A DNA stretch of 64,000 nucleotides, from the NCBI RefSeq assembly GCF_002932875.1, contig NZ_PSWS01000053.1, positions 62,001 to 126,000 of the forward strand, given 5' to 3'. Numbering within the stretch: position 1 is the first letter of the stretch; each line of letters starts with the position of its first letter. Both the position numbers and the translations under genes were made by a program. This document shows, piece by piece, positions 18,581 to 27,794 of this stretch. This DNA comes from Rathayibacter tritici. Lineage in GTDB: Bacteria; Actinomycetota; Actinomycetes; Actinomycetales; Microbacteriaceae. The notes below the pieces were generated by a model, which ran no database searches, was not told the DNA's origin, and saw nothing but the letters and a program-made list of their open reading frames with translations.

Positions 18581-18780
18581 TCCACGATGCGCTGCTTTGT
18601 GTGGCCCGTTCGGGGGGTCAAGCACTGATCGATTGTTCGAGATGAGATCGTCTTCCGTCGAAAGCGTGGTCCTCGCTGTGGAGCGGGGATATCACGCGGT
18701 GAGAAGGGGGTGTCAGGGGCCATTAGTCTAGGTCCGCGTCGTGATTCTTGCATGCCGCAGGACGAGGAGAGCATACTTCC
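18581..18780. promoter_or_regulatory. Divergent intergenic region
   Basis: About 200 bp between oppositely oriented polysaccharide genes, visibly richer in A/T than its surroundings. A candidate rightward -10 is TAGTCT near 18725, in CCATTAGTCTAGGTCC. A GAGGAG about 12 bases before GTG 18781 could serve as its ribosome-binding site. No clear leftward promoter was identified. Confidence 0.35.
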
Positions 18781-19635
18781 GTGCCGAAGATCGACGTAGT
18801 CCACTGGAACCCCGCACAGCCACTCAGTCGCGCCCCCTGGGCACGACTCGTTCCACTCCGTAGGAGAGTCGACAACTTCGGTGATCTGCTCGGACCGATG
18901 ATCGTGGAGCGGATGCTGCAGCGCGAGGGGATCTCGGCCGACGACGCTCGGGAACCGCGCCGCCTGCTCGCCGTGGGGTCGATTCTCAAACTCGCCCGGG
19001 AGGGGGACACGCTCTGGGGGATCGGCGCGAACGGCAAGTCCCTCGATGCACGGTTCGACTTCACCGACCTCGACGTCCGCGCCGTCCGAGGCCCCCTGAC
19101 CCGCGAGTTCCTCCGGGCTCGGGGCATCGCCGTCCCCGAGGTCTACGGCGACCCCGGGTTGCTCGTCGGCACCCTCTGGAGTCGCGAGGAGCTGCGCCGC
19201 GGCACCCCTGACCGCGGGCTGAGCGTGCTGCCCAACCTCAACGATCTCCGCCGGATGCGCGAGGACGGCACCGCCCCGCGCGCCGAGGACGGCCTGATCG
19301 AGCCGACCCGGCCCGTGCGCGAGGTGCTGGGCGCGATTGCCGCCAGCGAGTTCGTCGTCGGCTCGTCGCTGCACGCGATCGTGGTGGCGGAGTCGCTGGG
19401 GATCCCGGCCCGGCTAGTCGCCTCGGCGAGCGAGCCCGACTTCAAGTACCGCGACTACTACGAGGGCTCCGGCCGCTCCGGCTTCACGCCGGCCGCCACC
19501 GTGGACGAGGCAATCGCTGCGGGTGGCGAGCCGCCCCTGCAGTGGCGTCCGGACGCGCTGCTCGAGGCCTTCCCGCGCGATCTCTGGACCGTGCCGCGCG
19601 ATCTCCGGGGAAGCGGCGTCGGGGCCTCACGGTGA
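18781..19635 (+). CDS. Polysaccharide pyruvyl transferase family protein (1)
   Basis: 284 residues from GTG 18781; an in-frame TTG at 18748 is less likely. Features of the family are VDNFGDLLGPMIVERML near the N-terminus, VRGPLTREFL in the middle and a C-terminal GSSLHAIVVAESLGIPARLV, which corresponds to the S/R-x-H-x2-I-x-A motif. Members transfer pyruvate from phosphoenolpyruvate to a sugar as a ketal, adding negative charge to a cell-wall or capsular polymer. The stop overlaps the start of the flippase gene (GTGA). A second family member lies nearby on the other strand. Confidence 0.85.
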   Translation: MPKIDVVHWNPAQPLSRAPWARLVPLRRRVDNFGDLLGPMIVERMLQREGISADDAREPRRLLAVGSILKLAREGDTLWGIGANGKSLDARFDFTDLDVRAVRGPLTREFLRARGIAVPEVYGDPGLLVGTLWSREELRRGTPDRGLSVLPNLNDLRRMREDGTAPRAEDGLIEPTRPVREVLGAIAASEFVVGSSLHAIVVAESLGIPARLVASASEPDFKYRDYYEGSGRSGFTPAATVDEAIAAGGEPPLQWRPDALLEAFPRDLWTVPRDLRGSGVGASR

Positions 19636-21077
19636 CCATCGCCGGCGACGCCGCGCGCGGCGCCGCGGCCACGCTCGGGGGGCAGTGGATCCGCTTCGTC
19701 CTGCAGCTCGGAGCGCTCGCGGTCCTCGCGCGCATCCTGAACCCGGACGACTATGGAGTGGTCTCGATGGTCCTCGCCATCGCCGGAGTCGCGACGCTCC
19801 TCGGCGACTTCGGGCTCTCGATGGCCTCGATCCAGTCGAGCGAGGTCACCGAAGCGCAGCGCACCAACCTGCTCTGGATCAATGTCGTGCTCGGCCTGGT
19901 GCTCGGCGGGATCGTCTTCCTGCTCGCGGTGCCGATTGCGGCGTTCTACGGGCGCGCCGAGCTCATCCCGGTCTGCCAGGTGCTCTCGCTGGTGTTCGTG
20001 GTCACCTCCGTCACCGCGCAGTTCAAGGCGGAGGTCTCGCGCCGCTTCCGCTTCCGCTGGCTCGCCGGCTCGGACGTGCTCGCGCAGCTGGTGGCCTCGA
20101 CGGGCGCGGTCCTGCTCGCCCTCGCCGGGGCCGGATACTGGGCCTTGGTCGCGCAGCAGCTGCTGGTGGCGGTCACGACGCTGGTCGTTGTGGTGATCGG
20201 CGCCGGTTGGCTCCCCGGCCTTCCCTCGCGGACCGGGGGCATCCGCTCCTTCCTGGGTTTCGGCGCGAACACCGTCGGCGTGCAGCTGGTCAACTACATC
20301 AGCGGCAACGCGGACAGCGTCCTGATCGGCCGGGTCTGGGGTGCGGGGGCCCTGGGTGTCTACGACCGGGCCTATCAGATCTTCCGGATGCCGCTGCAGC
20401 AGATCGCCGCGCCGATGACCCGGGTGGCGTTTCCGGTGCTCTCGCGGATGAAGGACAGTCCCGAGTTCGAGCGCTACGTGCAGCGGGCCCAGCTCGTGCT
20501 CGCGTACGTGATGGGCGGGGTCTTTTTCGCCGCCGCCGCGCTGGCCGACCCGATCATCGAGATCGCCCTCGGCCCCGGCTGGGACGACTCGAAGACGATC
20601 TTTCGGATTCTCGCGATCGGTGGCGTGTTCCAGGCGCTGGGTTTCGTCTACTACTGGGTGTTCCTGGCCAAGGCGCTCACCGGCCTGCAGCTGCGCTTCA
20701 GCATCGTCTCGCGCTCGCTGATGGTCGTCTTCATGGCGGTCGGAGTGGTGTGGGGACCGGTCGGAGTCGCCGTCGGCAGCACGGTCGGCCTCGTCCTGAA
20801 CTGGGTGGTGCTCTCCTTCTTCGCCGTGCCGCGCGCCGGGATCGAGGTGCGGGCGCTGCTGGTCCAGGCCGCCCGTCCGCTCGCGCTCGGTGTCGTGATC
20901 GTGATCCTCTCGCTGCCGGCACTGGGGCTGTCGGCGGGGCTCGGCGCCGTCGGGCAGCTGCTGATTGTGGGCGCGATCGACCTCGTGATCGCCGCGCTGG
21001 CGGTCCTGCTGATCCGCGCGTACCGCGAGGACGCCCGCCTGCTGCAGCACACGATCCTCGCGATTCGCCGTCGCTGA
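19632..21077 (+). CDS. Wzx-type lipid-linked oligosaccharide flippase
   Basis: 481 residues, starting at a GTG that overlaps the preceding stop. About fourteen hydrophobic helices, with the MOP-superfamily opening GGQWIRFVLQLGALAVLARI, then LNPDDYGVVSM and the conserved LIGRVWGAGALGVYDRAYQI in the middle. It resembles WzxC/polysaccharide-transporter proteins that flip undecaprenyl-linked repeat units across the membrane. The C-terminus ends in a basic IRRR. Coupled to the pyruvyl transferase, so the flipped unit may be pyruvylated. A second flippase-type domain occurs at 36.6 kb. Confidence 0.9.
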   Translation: MTIAGDAARGAAATLGGQWIRFVLQLGALAVLARILNPDDYGVVSMVLAIAGVATLLGDFGLSMASIQSSEVTEAQRTNLLWINVVLGLVLGGIVFLLAVPIAAFYGRAELIPVCQVLSLVFVVTSVTAQFKAEVSRRFRFRWLAGSDVLAQLVASTGAVLLALAGAGYWALVAQQLLVAVTTLVVVVIGAGWLPGLPSRTGGIRSFLGFGANTVGVQLVNYISGNADSVLIGRVWGAGALGVYDRAYQIFRMPLQQIAAPMTRVAFPVLSRMKDSPEFERYVQRAQLVLAYVMGGVFFAAAALADPIIEIALGPGWDDSKTIFRILAIGGVFQALGFVYYWVFLAKALTGLQLRFSIVSRSLMVVFMAVGVVWGPVGVAVGSTVGLVLNWVVLSFFAVPRAGIEVRALLVQAARPLALGVVIVILSLPALGLSAGLGAVGQLLIVGAIDLVIAALAVLLIRAYREDARLLQHTILAIRRR

Positions 21078-21116
21078 GGGTCGGCGGAGCGATCGTTCTC
21101 CGAGCGTCCGGCCGCG

Positions 21117-22172
21117 TCAGAGCGCGAGGGAGGCACGCAGCCCGGCCAGGCGCTCGCGGCCGGTGGCGAGGTCGGCCAGCAGGTGCTCGCGCTGCCCGAG
21201 CAGGGCCTGGGCCCGCCGCAGCGCGTCCGCCTGGTCGGCGACGTCCTTCTCGGCGAAGGCGACGGGGAGGGGCGTCAGCGCGGCGAACGTGCGGCGCACC
21301 TTCTCGGGGTCGCCCGTGGTGAAGCCGAGGGGGACGGCACCCTCGGTCATCCCCAGAATGAGGGCGTGGATCCGGTCGCTGACGACGGCGGCGCAGTCGC
21401 GGTAGAGCGCTCGGACCCGCTCCTCGTGGTCGGCGTGCGACACGGAGGCGTCCCAGTCGAGGATGGTGCCGTCGAGGTCCCGGGCGAGCTCGGCGCAGCG
21501 CTGCTCGTCCTCCTGCATCTGGTTGACGACGACGACGGTGGCGTCGAGCGAGCGGGCGAGGGCGCGGACAGTTCCGAGCCAGATCGGCCCGGGAGCGGGC
21601 CGGTCGCCGCGCAGGGTGACGGCGATGGTGCGCCGCCGGTCCGCGGGCAGGAACCGCTCGGCCGCGCTGCCCAGAGCGAAGGCCCAGTCCGGAGCGAGCG
21701 TCCCGACGCCCAGGTCGTCGCGGCTGTCCGGGTCGCGCCAGCTGGTCGTCCCGGTCAGGGCGAGCATGCGGCGGAACCAGCGCCGGGCGAGAGCGCCCTG
21801 GTCCCGCCGCAGGGCGATCCCGAGGGCGACCGGTCGGCCACCGCCCAGGCGCGAGCGGGTCAGCAATGCCGTCTGCCAGGTGGAGTTGATCAGGAAGCGG
21901 CGGTCGAGCACCCACTCGCCGGCGTTCAGCGCGAACCCCATCCGGGAGCCGCGCGGGCCGGCCGCGAGGGCGGCGCGCAGCCAGCTCGAGCGGGAGTGGT
22001 AGACGATGTCCTCCGCTACGAGGCCCAGGCCGGAGATGTACGCGGAGTGCGTGCCCGCGTAGACGTGCAGTTGCCCGCGATCGCGCAGGGCGTCGAGGTA
22101 GGCGCGGCGGAGCACCGAGTCGCCCAGGTTCTCCTTCTGGCCGCTCGGGTTGACGAAAATGCGGGTGCTCAT
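21117..22172 (-). CDS. Polysaccharide pyruvyl transferase family protein (2)
   Basis: 351 residues from ATG 22172. The N-terminal NPSGQKENLGDSVLRRAYL and the C-terminal VVSDRIHALILGMTEGAVPL are typical of the family (N-x-G-D and S-x-R-x-H-type motifs). The middle contains IAVTLRGDRPAPG and VVVVNQMQEDEQRCAELA, matching the second Rossmann-like lobe. It probably decorates a sugar with a pyruvate ketal, using phosphoenolpyruvate. Its start overlaps the stop of the upstream glycosyltransferase by 4 bp, so they form a two-gene leftward operon. It has little visible similarity to the other pyruvyl transferase beyond family motifs. Confidence 0.85.
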   Translation of the reverse strand: MSTRIFVNPSGQKENLGDSVLRRAYLDALRDRGQLHVYAGTHSAYISGLGLVAEDIVYHSRSSWLRAALAAGPRGSRMGFALNAGEWVLDRRFLINSTWQTALLTRSRLGGGRPVALGIALRRDQGALARRWFRRMLALTGTTSWRDPDSRDDLGVGTLAPDWAFALGSAAERFLPADRRRTIAVTLRGDRPAPGPIWLGTVRALARSLDATVVVVNQMQEDEQRCAELARDLDGTILDWDASVSHADHEERVRALYRDCAAVVSDRIHALILGMTEGAVPLGFTTGDPEKVRRTFAALTPLPVAFAEKDVADQADALRRAQALLGQREHLLADLATGRERLAGLRASLAL

Positions 22173-23209
22173 GAAGTCTCTCCGGGTCGACGTGCACGAG
22201 CGACGGGGGCGTCGAGTGCGAGGTGGTAGGCGCGGGCGTACGACGCGCCGACGGCGCTCCACTCGCGCCCGGCGAGGGCGGGCCCGGAGGCGGGCAGGTC
22301 GGCGGTCGCGCGGGCGGCGGCGCGCAGGTCGTCTTGGCCGATCTCTCCGTCGAACATCCGCACCCACTCCTGGCCGACCTCCTGGGCGAGGAGGACGTTC
22401 GCGGGCGTGCGCGGGACGAGGACGGGACGGCCCAGCGAGAGCGCGACCAGGAGGATCCCCGAGTTGTGCATCTCGGTGTAGGGGAGGACGACCAGCTGCG
22501 CCGCCGTCATCTCGGCGACCATCTCCTCGTCCGGGACGAAGCCGAAGCGCGTCGTGACCCGGGGATCGAGAGCGGCGGCTGCTGCGATCCGCTCGGCGAG
22601 CTCCTGCGGCGCCTTGCCGACGACCCCGAGCGTGAGGTCCGGATCGTCGAGGCCGCGGAAAACCTCGACCAGTCGCTCGATGTTCTTGTACGGCTCGATC
22701 CGGCCGAAGGAGAGCAGGCGGCCGGGCTGGACCGGACGGCGGTGCTCGAGCGGGAGCACGTCGCGGTAGTGGCCGTGCGGGATGAGCATGGAGGGGGCGT
22801 TCCGCGGCACAGGCGTCACCCCCGTCAGGGTCACGAACAGGGTCGTCCTCCGCTCCAGCGCGGCCAGCAGCGCCGTCTCCAGGCGACCCCCGGGGGAGTG
22901 CGGCTCGAGGTTGTGCAGGGTGCGCACCACCTTTCCCCTGGTGATCGATAAGCGCACGAGAAAAAGGAGGAAAAGGAAGGTCCGCACCGCGGCGATCGGC
23001 GCCGATCGACCCCTCAGGAGGAATTCTGGCCAGTGTACGTGGAACGCATCCCACCGTCCCGCGATCGCCTTTCTCCAGGAGAAGAAGCAGAAGTCGATAT
23101 CGCGCGGGGCGAAGCGCGTCACCTGGTCGACGAAGCGGGTCGTCCCATCCGGCGCAGCGACGGAGAGGAGAACGCGAATCGTGTTCCTCTTCTGAGCGGT
23201 ACTTATCAC
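22169..23209 (-). CDS. GT4-like glycosyltransferase
   Basis: 346 residues from GTG 23209; a frame continues upstream to a GTG at 23332 but gives an unlikely N-terminus. The GT-B fold is supported by an opening IRVLLSVAAPDGTTRFVDQV, an early DAFHVHWPEF segment, RTLHNLEPHSPGG, then LLSFGRIEPYKNIERLVEVF (start of the C-terminal nucleotide-sugar domain) and VVLPYTEMHNSGILLVALSLG in the donor-binding region. Donor and acceptor are unknown. Forms an operon with the pyruvyl transferase behind it. Confidence 0.85.
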   Translation of the reverse strand: MISTAQKRNTIRVLLSVAAPDGTTRFVDQVTRFAPRDIDFCFFSWRKAIAGRWDAFHVHWPEFLLRGRSAPIAAVRTFLFLLFLVRLSITRGKVVRTLHNLEPHSPGGRLETALLAALERRTTLFVTLTGVTPVPRNAPSMLIPHGHYRDVLPLEHRRPVQPGRLLSFGRIEPYKNIERLVEVFRGLDDPDLTLGVVGKAPQELAERIAAAAALDPRVTTRFGFVPDEEMVAEMTAAQLVVLPYTEMHNSGILLVALSLGRPVLVPRTPANVLLAQEVGQEWVRMFDGEIGQDDLRAAARATADLPASGPALAGREWSAVGASYARAYHLALDAPVARARRPGETS

Positions 23210-23468
23210 GGTGGGGGAGTGCCTCTCGACGTGGCTGAAATATGACGTTTCTTCTTGGCGACCAGCGATCGGGGGTCGGGCGAACGGGTGTCGTGCGATT
23301 ATCGCGCACTGTCTGGAATGCTCGACAAGCACAGGGTAGAGCTGATCGAACAGGGTGGCGAGGTGAACGTTTCTCCCCTCGTTGTCCCCCCAACGGGTAG
23401 CACGATCGGGTTCGGCCGTGAATACCTCGGTGTTAGCGTCAAGTGATCAGTCTGGAGAGCGTTGCCCT
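23210..23468. promoter_or_regulatory. Divergent intergenic region
   Basis: About 260 bp between two divergent glycosyltransferase genes, less GC-rich than the surrounding coding DNA and without a convincing gene. It must hold promoters in both directions; I cannot fix their -35/-10 boxes with confidence. GGAG at 23454-23457 is the likely ribosome-binding site for the rightward gene. Confidence 0.3.
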
Positions 23469-23494
23469 GTGAAAGCACTGCCCGTGAAAGCACT
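23469..23494. repeat. Duplicated start-codon segment
   Basis: GTGAAAGCACTGCCC is followed directly by GTGAAAGCACT, a tandem 15-bp duplication that gives two successive in-frame GTG starts (encoding MKALPVKAL). The ribosome-binding site suits the first. Confidence 0.5.
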
Positions 23495-24644
23495 CTACTT
23501 ATCCGGCGCTCCACGCCTGTCGACCAAACCCTCGACGGAGAGTCTGGGTCCGCGGTCGCACATTCTCGGCGTGATCAACGGGCTCGAGCACAGCGGCGTC
23601 GACGTCGAGCGCTTCATCGTCGGCGACGCGATGCCCGAGGCCGTGCACGGTCAGGGCTCCGAGAGCCGGATGTCCGGGTCGCGGCTGTCCATCGTCGCGA
23701 CCGACCTGTTCCGCCTGGTCTCCCGGGTCCGCTCGCGGTTCCAGCTCCAGCGCCGAGTCGCCGGCTCCCGCGCCGACTTCGCCTACGAGCGCTACGCACT
23801 GTTCCAGGAGCTGGGTTCCCTCGCCCGCCGCGTCACCGGAGCCGTCTGGGTGCTCGAGGTCAACGCACTCCTCGCCGTCGAGGCCACCAGCGAGCGTCGG
23901 GCGACCACCAGCCGTGCGCTCGCGGAGTGGATGGAGGGGCGCACCCTCCGCCGGGCAGACCTGATCGTCGCCGTCACCGACGCGCTCGCCGAGCAGCTCA
24001 TCGCCCGCTACGGCATCCCGCGCGAGCGGATCCTCGTCGTCGCCAACGGCGTCGACCACACCGTGCACCGGCCGGCCGAGGTCGTGGCGGGGAGTGGCAC
24101 CCCGCGGATCGGCTTCCTCGGCACGCTCTACCCGTGGCAGAACGTGTCCGCCCTGATCGAGCTCCTCGCGTCCGAGGAGCTGGGGGAGGTCCACCTCGAC
24201 ATCGCCGGGGACGGACCGGTGCGCGCGGACCTCGAGCGGCAGGTCCGCGAACTCGGCCTCGCCGACCGCGTCACGTTCCGCGGAAGGGTGCACCCCGACG
24301 ACGTCCCCGCGTTCCTCGCCGACGTCGACCTCTGCTTTGCCGGTCACTCCAGCGCCAACGGCAGCTACTTCTCCCCCCTGAAGCTCTGGGAGTACCTCGC
24401 CGCAGGCAAGCCCGTCGTGGCGAGCCGCCATGACGTGACGGCCGACCTCCAGCGCGGGGGCTACCCCGTGGTCTGCTACGACTCCTCGGGCGAGGAGGAC
24501 CTGCGCAGCGTCCTCACCCACAGCGTCCGCTCACTCCCCGAGCTCTCCCGGCTCGCCGCAGACCGCCAGCGCGATGTCTGGGCCGAGCACTCCTGGGCCC
24601 GGCGCGTCGAGACGATCGTCACCTCCGTGAAGGAGACCGTATGA
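23469..24644 (+). CDS. GT4-family glycosyltransferase
   Basis: 391 residues from GTG 23469 (a second in-frame GTG lies 15 bases on). GT-B fold: the acceptor domain includes GPRSHILGVINGLEHSGVDV, followed by ADLIVAVTDALAEQLI and RILVVANGVDHTVHRP. The donor domain starts at PRIGFLGTLYPWQNVSALIE and ends with SPLKLWEYLAAGKPVVASRH, which carries the second Glu of the retaining-GT motif. It probably adds one sugar to the lipid-linked oligosaccharide. The stop overlaps the next gene, a WecG/TagA-type enzyme. Confidence 0.9.
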   Translation: MKALPVKALYLSGAPRLSTKPSTESLGPRSHILGVINGLEHSGVDVERFIVGDAMPEAVHGQGSESRMSGSRLSIVATDLFRLVSRVRSRFQLQRRVAGSRADFAYERYALFQELGSLARRVTGAVWVLEVNALLAVEATSERRATTSRALAEWMEGRTLRRADLIVAVTDALAEQLIARYGIPRERILVVANGVDHTVHRPAEVVAGSGTPRIGFLGTLYPWQNVSALIELLASEELGEVHLDIAGDGPVRADLERQVRELGLADRVTFRGRVHPDDVPAFLADVDLCFAGHSSANGSYFSPLKLWEYLAAGKPVVASRHDVTADLQRGGYPVVCYDSSGEEDLRSVLTHSVRSLPELSRLAADRQRDVWAEHSWARRVETIVTSVKETV

Positions 24645-25462
24645 CAACCGCCGCGCGCACCGCGCTCCCCTTCGACCTCGGTCACGTGGACGCTCGGACG
24701 GCACCGGAGGTGATCGCCGAGATCCTCGCCGGAGAGCACCGCGGCCGGATCATCGGGAACCTCAACCTGCACGGCCTCTACATGGCGCAGACCGACGAGC
24801 ACTTCCACCGGTTCTGCGAGCAGGCCGACACCGTGCTGATCGACGGTTGGCCGATCCTGGCGCTCGCCCGCGGCACGTCGACCACGTCGCCGCTGACCCC
24901 GGAGCACCGCATCGGCAGCACCGACTGGCTGTTCCCGCTGATCGAGAACGACGAGCCGCTCGTCGTCGTCGCCGTCGGCGGCACGGCGGAGTCGTCGGCC
25001 GCGGCCGCGGAGGACGTCGGCGCCCGCACCACGCGGATGACGTGGCTGGCCTACGACGGCTTCGACCAGCGGTGGCGCGGCTGCGGCGAGGAGCAGCCGC
25101 TCACCGAATCGCTCGCGCGCGCCGACCTCGTCCTCGTCGGAATGGGGATGCCTCGACAGGAGCGCTGGATCCTCGAGCACCGCGCGCTGGCTCCACGAGC
25201 CGCCTTCGCGAACGTCGGCGGCTGCCTGGATTACCTCGCCGGCACCCAGACCCTCGCTCCGCGCTGGATGGGAGCGCTCGGTGTGGAGTGGCTCTTCCGT
25301 CTCGCGCGCGATCCGCGCCGCCTCGCCGCGCGGTACCTCCTCGAGCCGCTGCAGCTCCTCCGGATCGTCCTGAGCGGGCGGAAGCGCTCGAAGCGGGCGC
25401 CCGACCCCTGTGACACGGCTCGGTCCACGGGCCGGCTCTCGACCGGGGCGACCCCCCGCTGA
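24641..25462 (+). CDS. WecG/TagA/CpsF-family glycosyltransferase (1)
   Basis: 273 residues. Family members (GT26) transfer a sugar, typically N-acetylmannosamine or its uronic acid, from a UDP donor onto undecaprenyl-PP-N-acetylglucosamine at the inner face of the membrane. Visible motifs are IGNLNLHGLYMAQ, LIDGWPILALARG, RIGSTDWLFPLI and the signature LVGMGMPRQERWI. A C-terminal helical tail with LGVEWLFRLARDPRRL follows, the usual membrane-association region. ATG overlaps the preceding stop. The gene is convergent with rmlB, seven bases away. A paralogue lies at 33.1 kb. Confidence 0.9.
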   Translation: MTTAARTALPFDLGHVDARTAPEVIAEILAGEHRGRIIGNLNLHGLYMAQTDEHFHRFCEQADTVLIDGWPILALARGTSTTSPLTPEHRIGSTDWLFPLIENDEPLVVVAVGGTAESSAAAAEDVGARTTRMTWLAYDGFDQRWRGCGEEQPLTESLARADLVLVGMGMPRQERWILEHRALAPRAAFANVGGCLDYLAGTQTLAPRWMGALGVEWLFRLARDPRRLAARYLLEPLQLLRIVLSGRKRSKRAPDPCDTARSTGRLSTGATPR

Positions 25463-25468
25463 GCCGCC

Positions 25469-26500
<1,032 letters not shown>

Positions 26501-27385
26501 TCAGCGGCCGGCGTTCGCGCCTTCGAGGCGCAGCAGGTGGTGCAGGTAGGCGCCGTAGCCGCTCTTGATCAGTGGCGCGGCGAGCTCCGCGAGCCGGGTG
26601 TCGTCGATCCAGGAGTTGCGCCAGGCGATCTCCTCGATGCAGCCGATCTTGAAGCCCTGCCGCTGCTCGATCACGCGGACGAACTCCGTCGCCTCGATCA
26701 TCGAGTCGAAGGTCCCGGTGTCGAGCCAGGCCGTACCGCGATCAAGCACCTGCACGTGCAGGCGCCCCGCCTCGAGGTAGCGCTCGTTGATCGTCGAGAT
26801 CTCCAACTCACCGCGAGCGGAGGGGGTGATCGTCTTCGCGATCGCCACCACGTCGTTGTCGTAGAAGTAGAGCCCCGGCACCGCGTAGTTGCTGCGCGGC
26901 TGCGCCGGCTTCTCCTGGATCGAGACGGCCCGGAACTGCTCGTCGAACTCGACGACTCCGTAGGCGCGGGGATCGGCGACCTGGTACGCGAAGATCACCG
27001 CGCCCTCGATCGTGGTGTTCGCCGCGAGGGCGGTGCCGAGCGCGGTGCCGTGAAAGATGTTGTCGCCCAGGACGAGGGCCACGGACTCGTCGCCGATGAA
27101 CTCCTCGCCGATCAGGAACGCCTGCGCGAGGCCGTCGGGGGAGGCCTGAACGGCGTACTCGATCCGCATACCCAGGCTCGACCCGTCACCCAGCAGCGCG
27201 CGGAACTGCTCGTTGTACTCCGGGGTCGTGATCACCAGGACCTCGTCGATGCCCGCCATCATCAGGGTCGACAGCGGGTAGTAGATCATCGGCTTGTCGT
27301 AGATCGGCATCAGCTGCTTCGAGATGCCCTTGGTGATCGGCCACAGGCGCGATCCGGTGCCGCCCGCGAGGACGATGCCCCTCAT
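26501..27385 (-). CDS. rmlA: Glucose-1-phosphate thymidylyltransferase
   Basis: 294 residues from ATG 27385 (a GTG at 27394 is in frame). Makes dTDP-glucose from dTTP and glucose-1-phosphate. The nucleotidyl-binding [18 protein letters not shown] is at the N-terminus, followed by [27 protein letters not shown], the product site and [15 protein letters not shown] near the C-terminus. Length and motif order fit the family exactly. First gene of the leftward rmlA-rmlB pair; promoter expected in the intergenic region to the right. Confidence 0.97.
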   Translation of the reverse strand: MRGIVLAGGTGSRLWPITKGISKQLMPIYDKPMIYYPLSTLMMAGIDEVLVITTPEYNEQFRALLGDGSSLGMRIEYAVQASPDGLAQAFLIGEEFIGDESVALVLGDNIFHGTALGTALAANTTIEGAVIFAYQVADPRAYGVVEFDEQFRAVSIQEKPAQPRSNYAVPGLYFYDNDVVAIAKTITPSARGELEISTINERYLEAGRLHVQVLDRGTAWLDTGTFDSMIEATEFVRVIEQRQGFKIGCIEEIAWRNSWIDDTRLAELAAPLIKSGYGAYLHHLLRLEGANAGR

Positions 27386-27698
27386 CCGAGCCACCCGGCG
27401 CAGGAGGCCGGGGCCCGGCGGGCCGCCTGGGGGAGCGTGAAGGTCTGCGAGGCGAGGGTCACGGAGCCGACTCTATCGGCCGTGCCGCGGTGCTTGCGCA
27501 GGTCGCGGCGGCGGTCCCGACGCTTGTGGCGGGGACTGACGCACGCCGCGCCGCTCGCGTCGGGAGGCGGCGAGGGGGCCGCTGCGCACGACGCCGCCGG
27601 CTCTGTTTCGCGCCGCTGTCTCGGGCGTGGCCGAGCCTCGGGATACCTTCTCGGACGTCCGTGGCTCCGCCTGCCGGGACGGAGAGAGGTACCGCCCT
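27386..27698. other. Intergenic region between rmlA and the long glycosyltransferase operon
   Basis: Divergent spacer that must carry the promoter of rmlA leftward and of the long rightward operon. It is very GC-rich, and no confident promoter or RNA gene is visible. A CTCTATCGGCCGTG near 27472 and a GGATACCTT near 27651 are the least GC-rich spots and might contain -10 elements. Confidence 0.3.
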
Positions 27699-27794
27699 GT
27701 GTACGAGGTCATCGACCGTCGAGACGCTGCGCTCCTGCCGACCCCTCCCGGCTCGGGCCTGGACCCCCTGACGGAGAGGAACCGCTCGTGCTGA
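27699..27794 (+). CDS. Possible 31-residue peptide ahead of the glycosyltransferase operon
   Basis: GTG 27699 follows GGAGAGAGG (27681-27689) at a 9-base spacing and opens a 31-codon frame whose TGA overlaps the start of the next gene. The peptide begins MYEVIDRRDAALLPTPPG and ends in Cys. It could be a translational-coupling leader. It could also be a ribosomally made peptide, since a gene two positions on encodes an RRE-like domain. No homology is recognised, and no cyclase or leader peptidase lies nearby. Confidence 0.35.
   Translation: MYEVIDRRDAALLPTPPGSGLDPLTERNRSC

Noticed and set aside
19458-21050. Long minus-strand frame opposite the Wzx flippase
   Set aside because: Highly charged Arg/Asp/His-rich translation typical of an antisense shadow; the flippase on the plus strand is clear.
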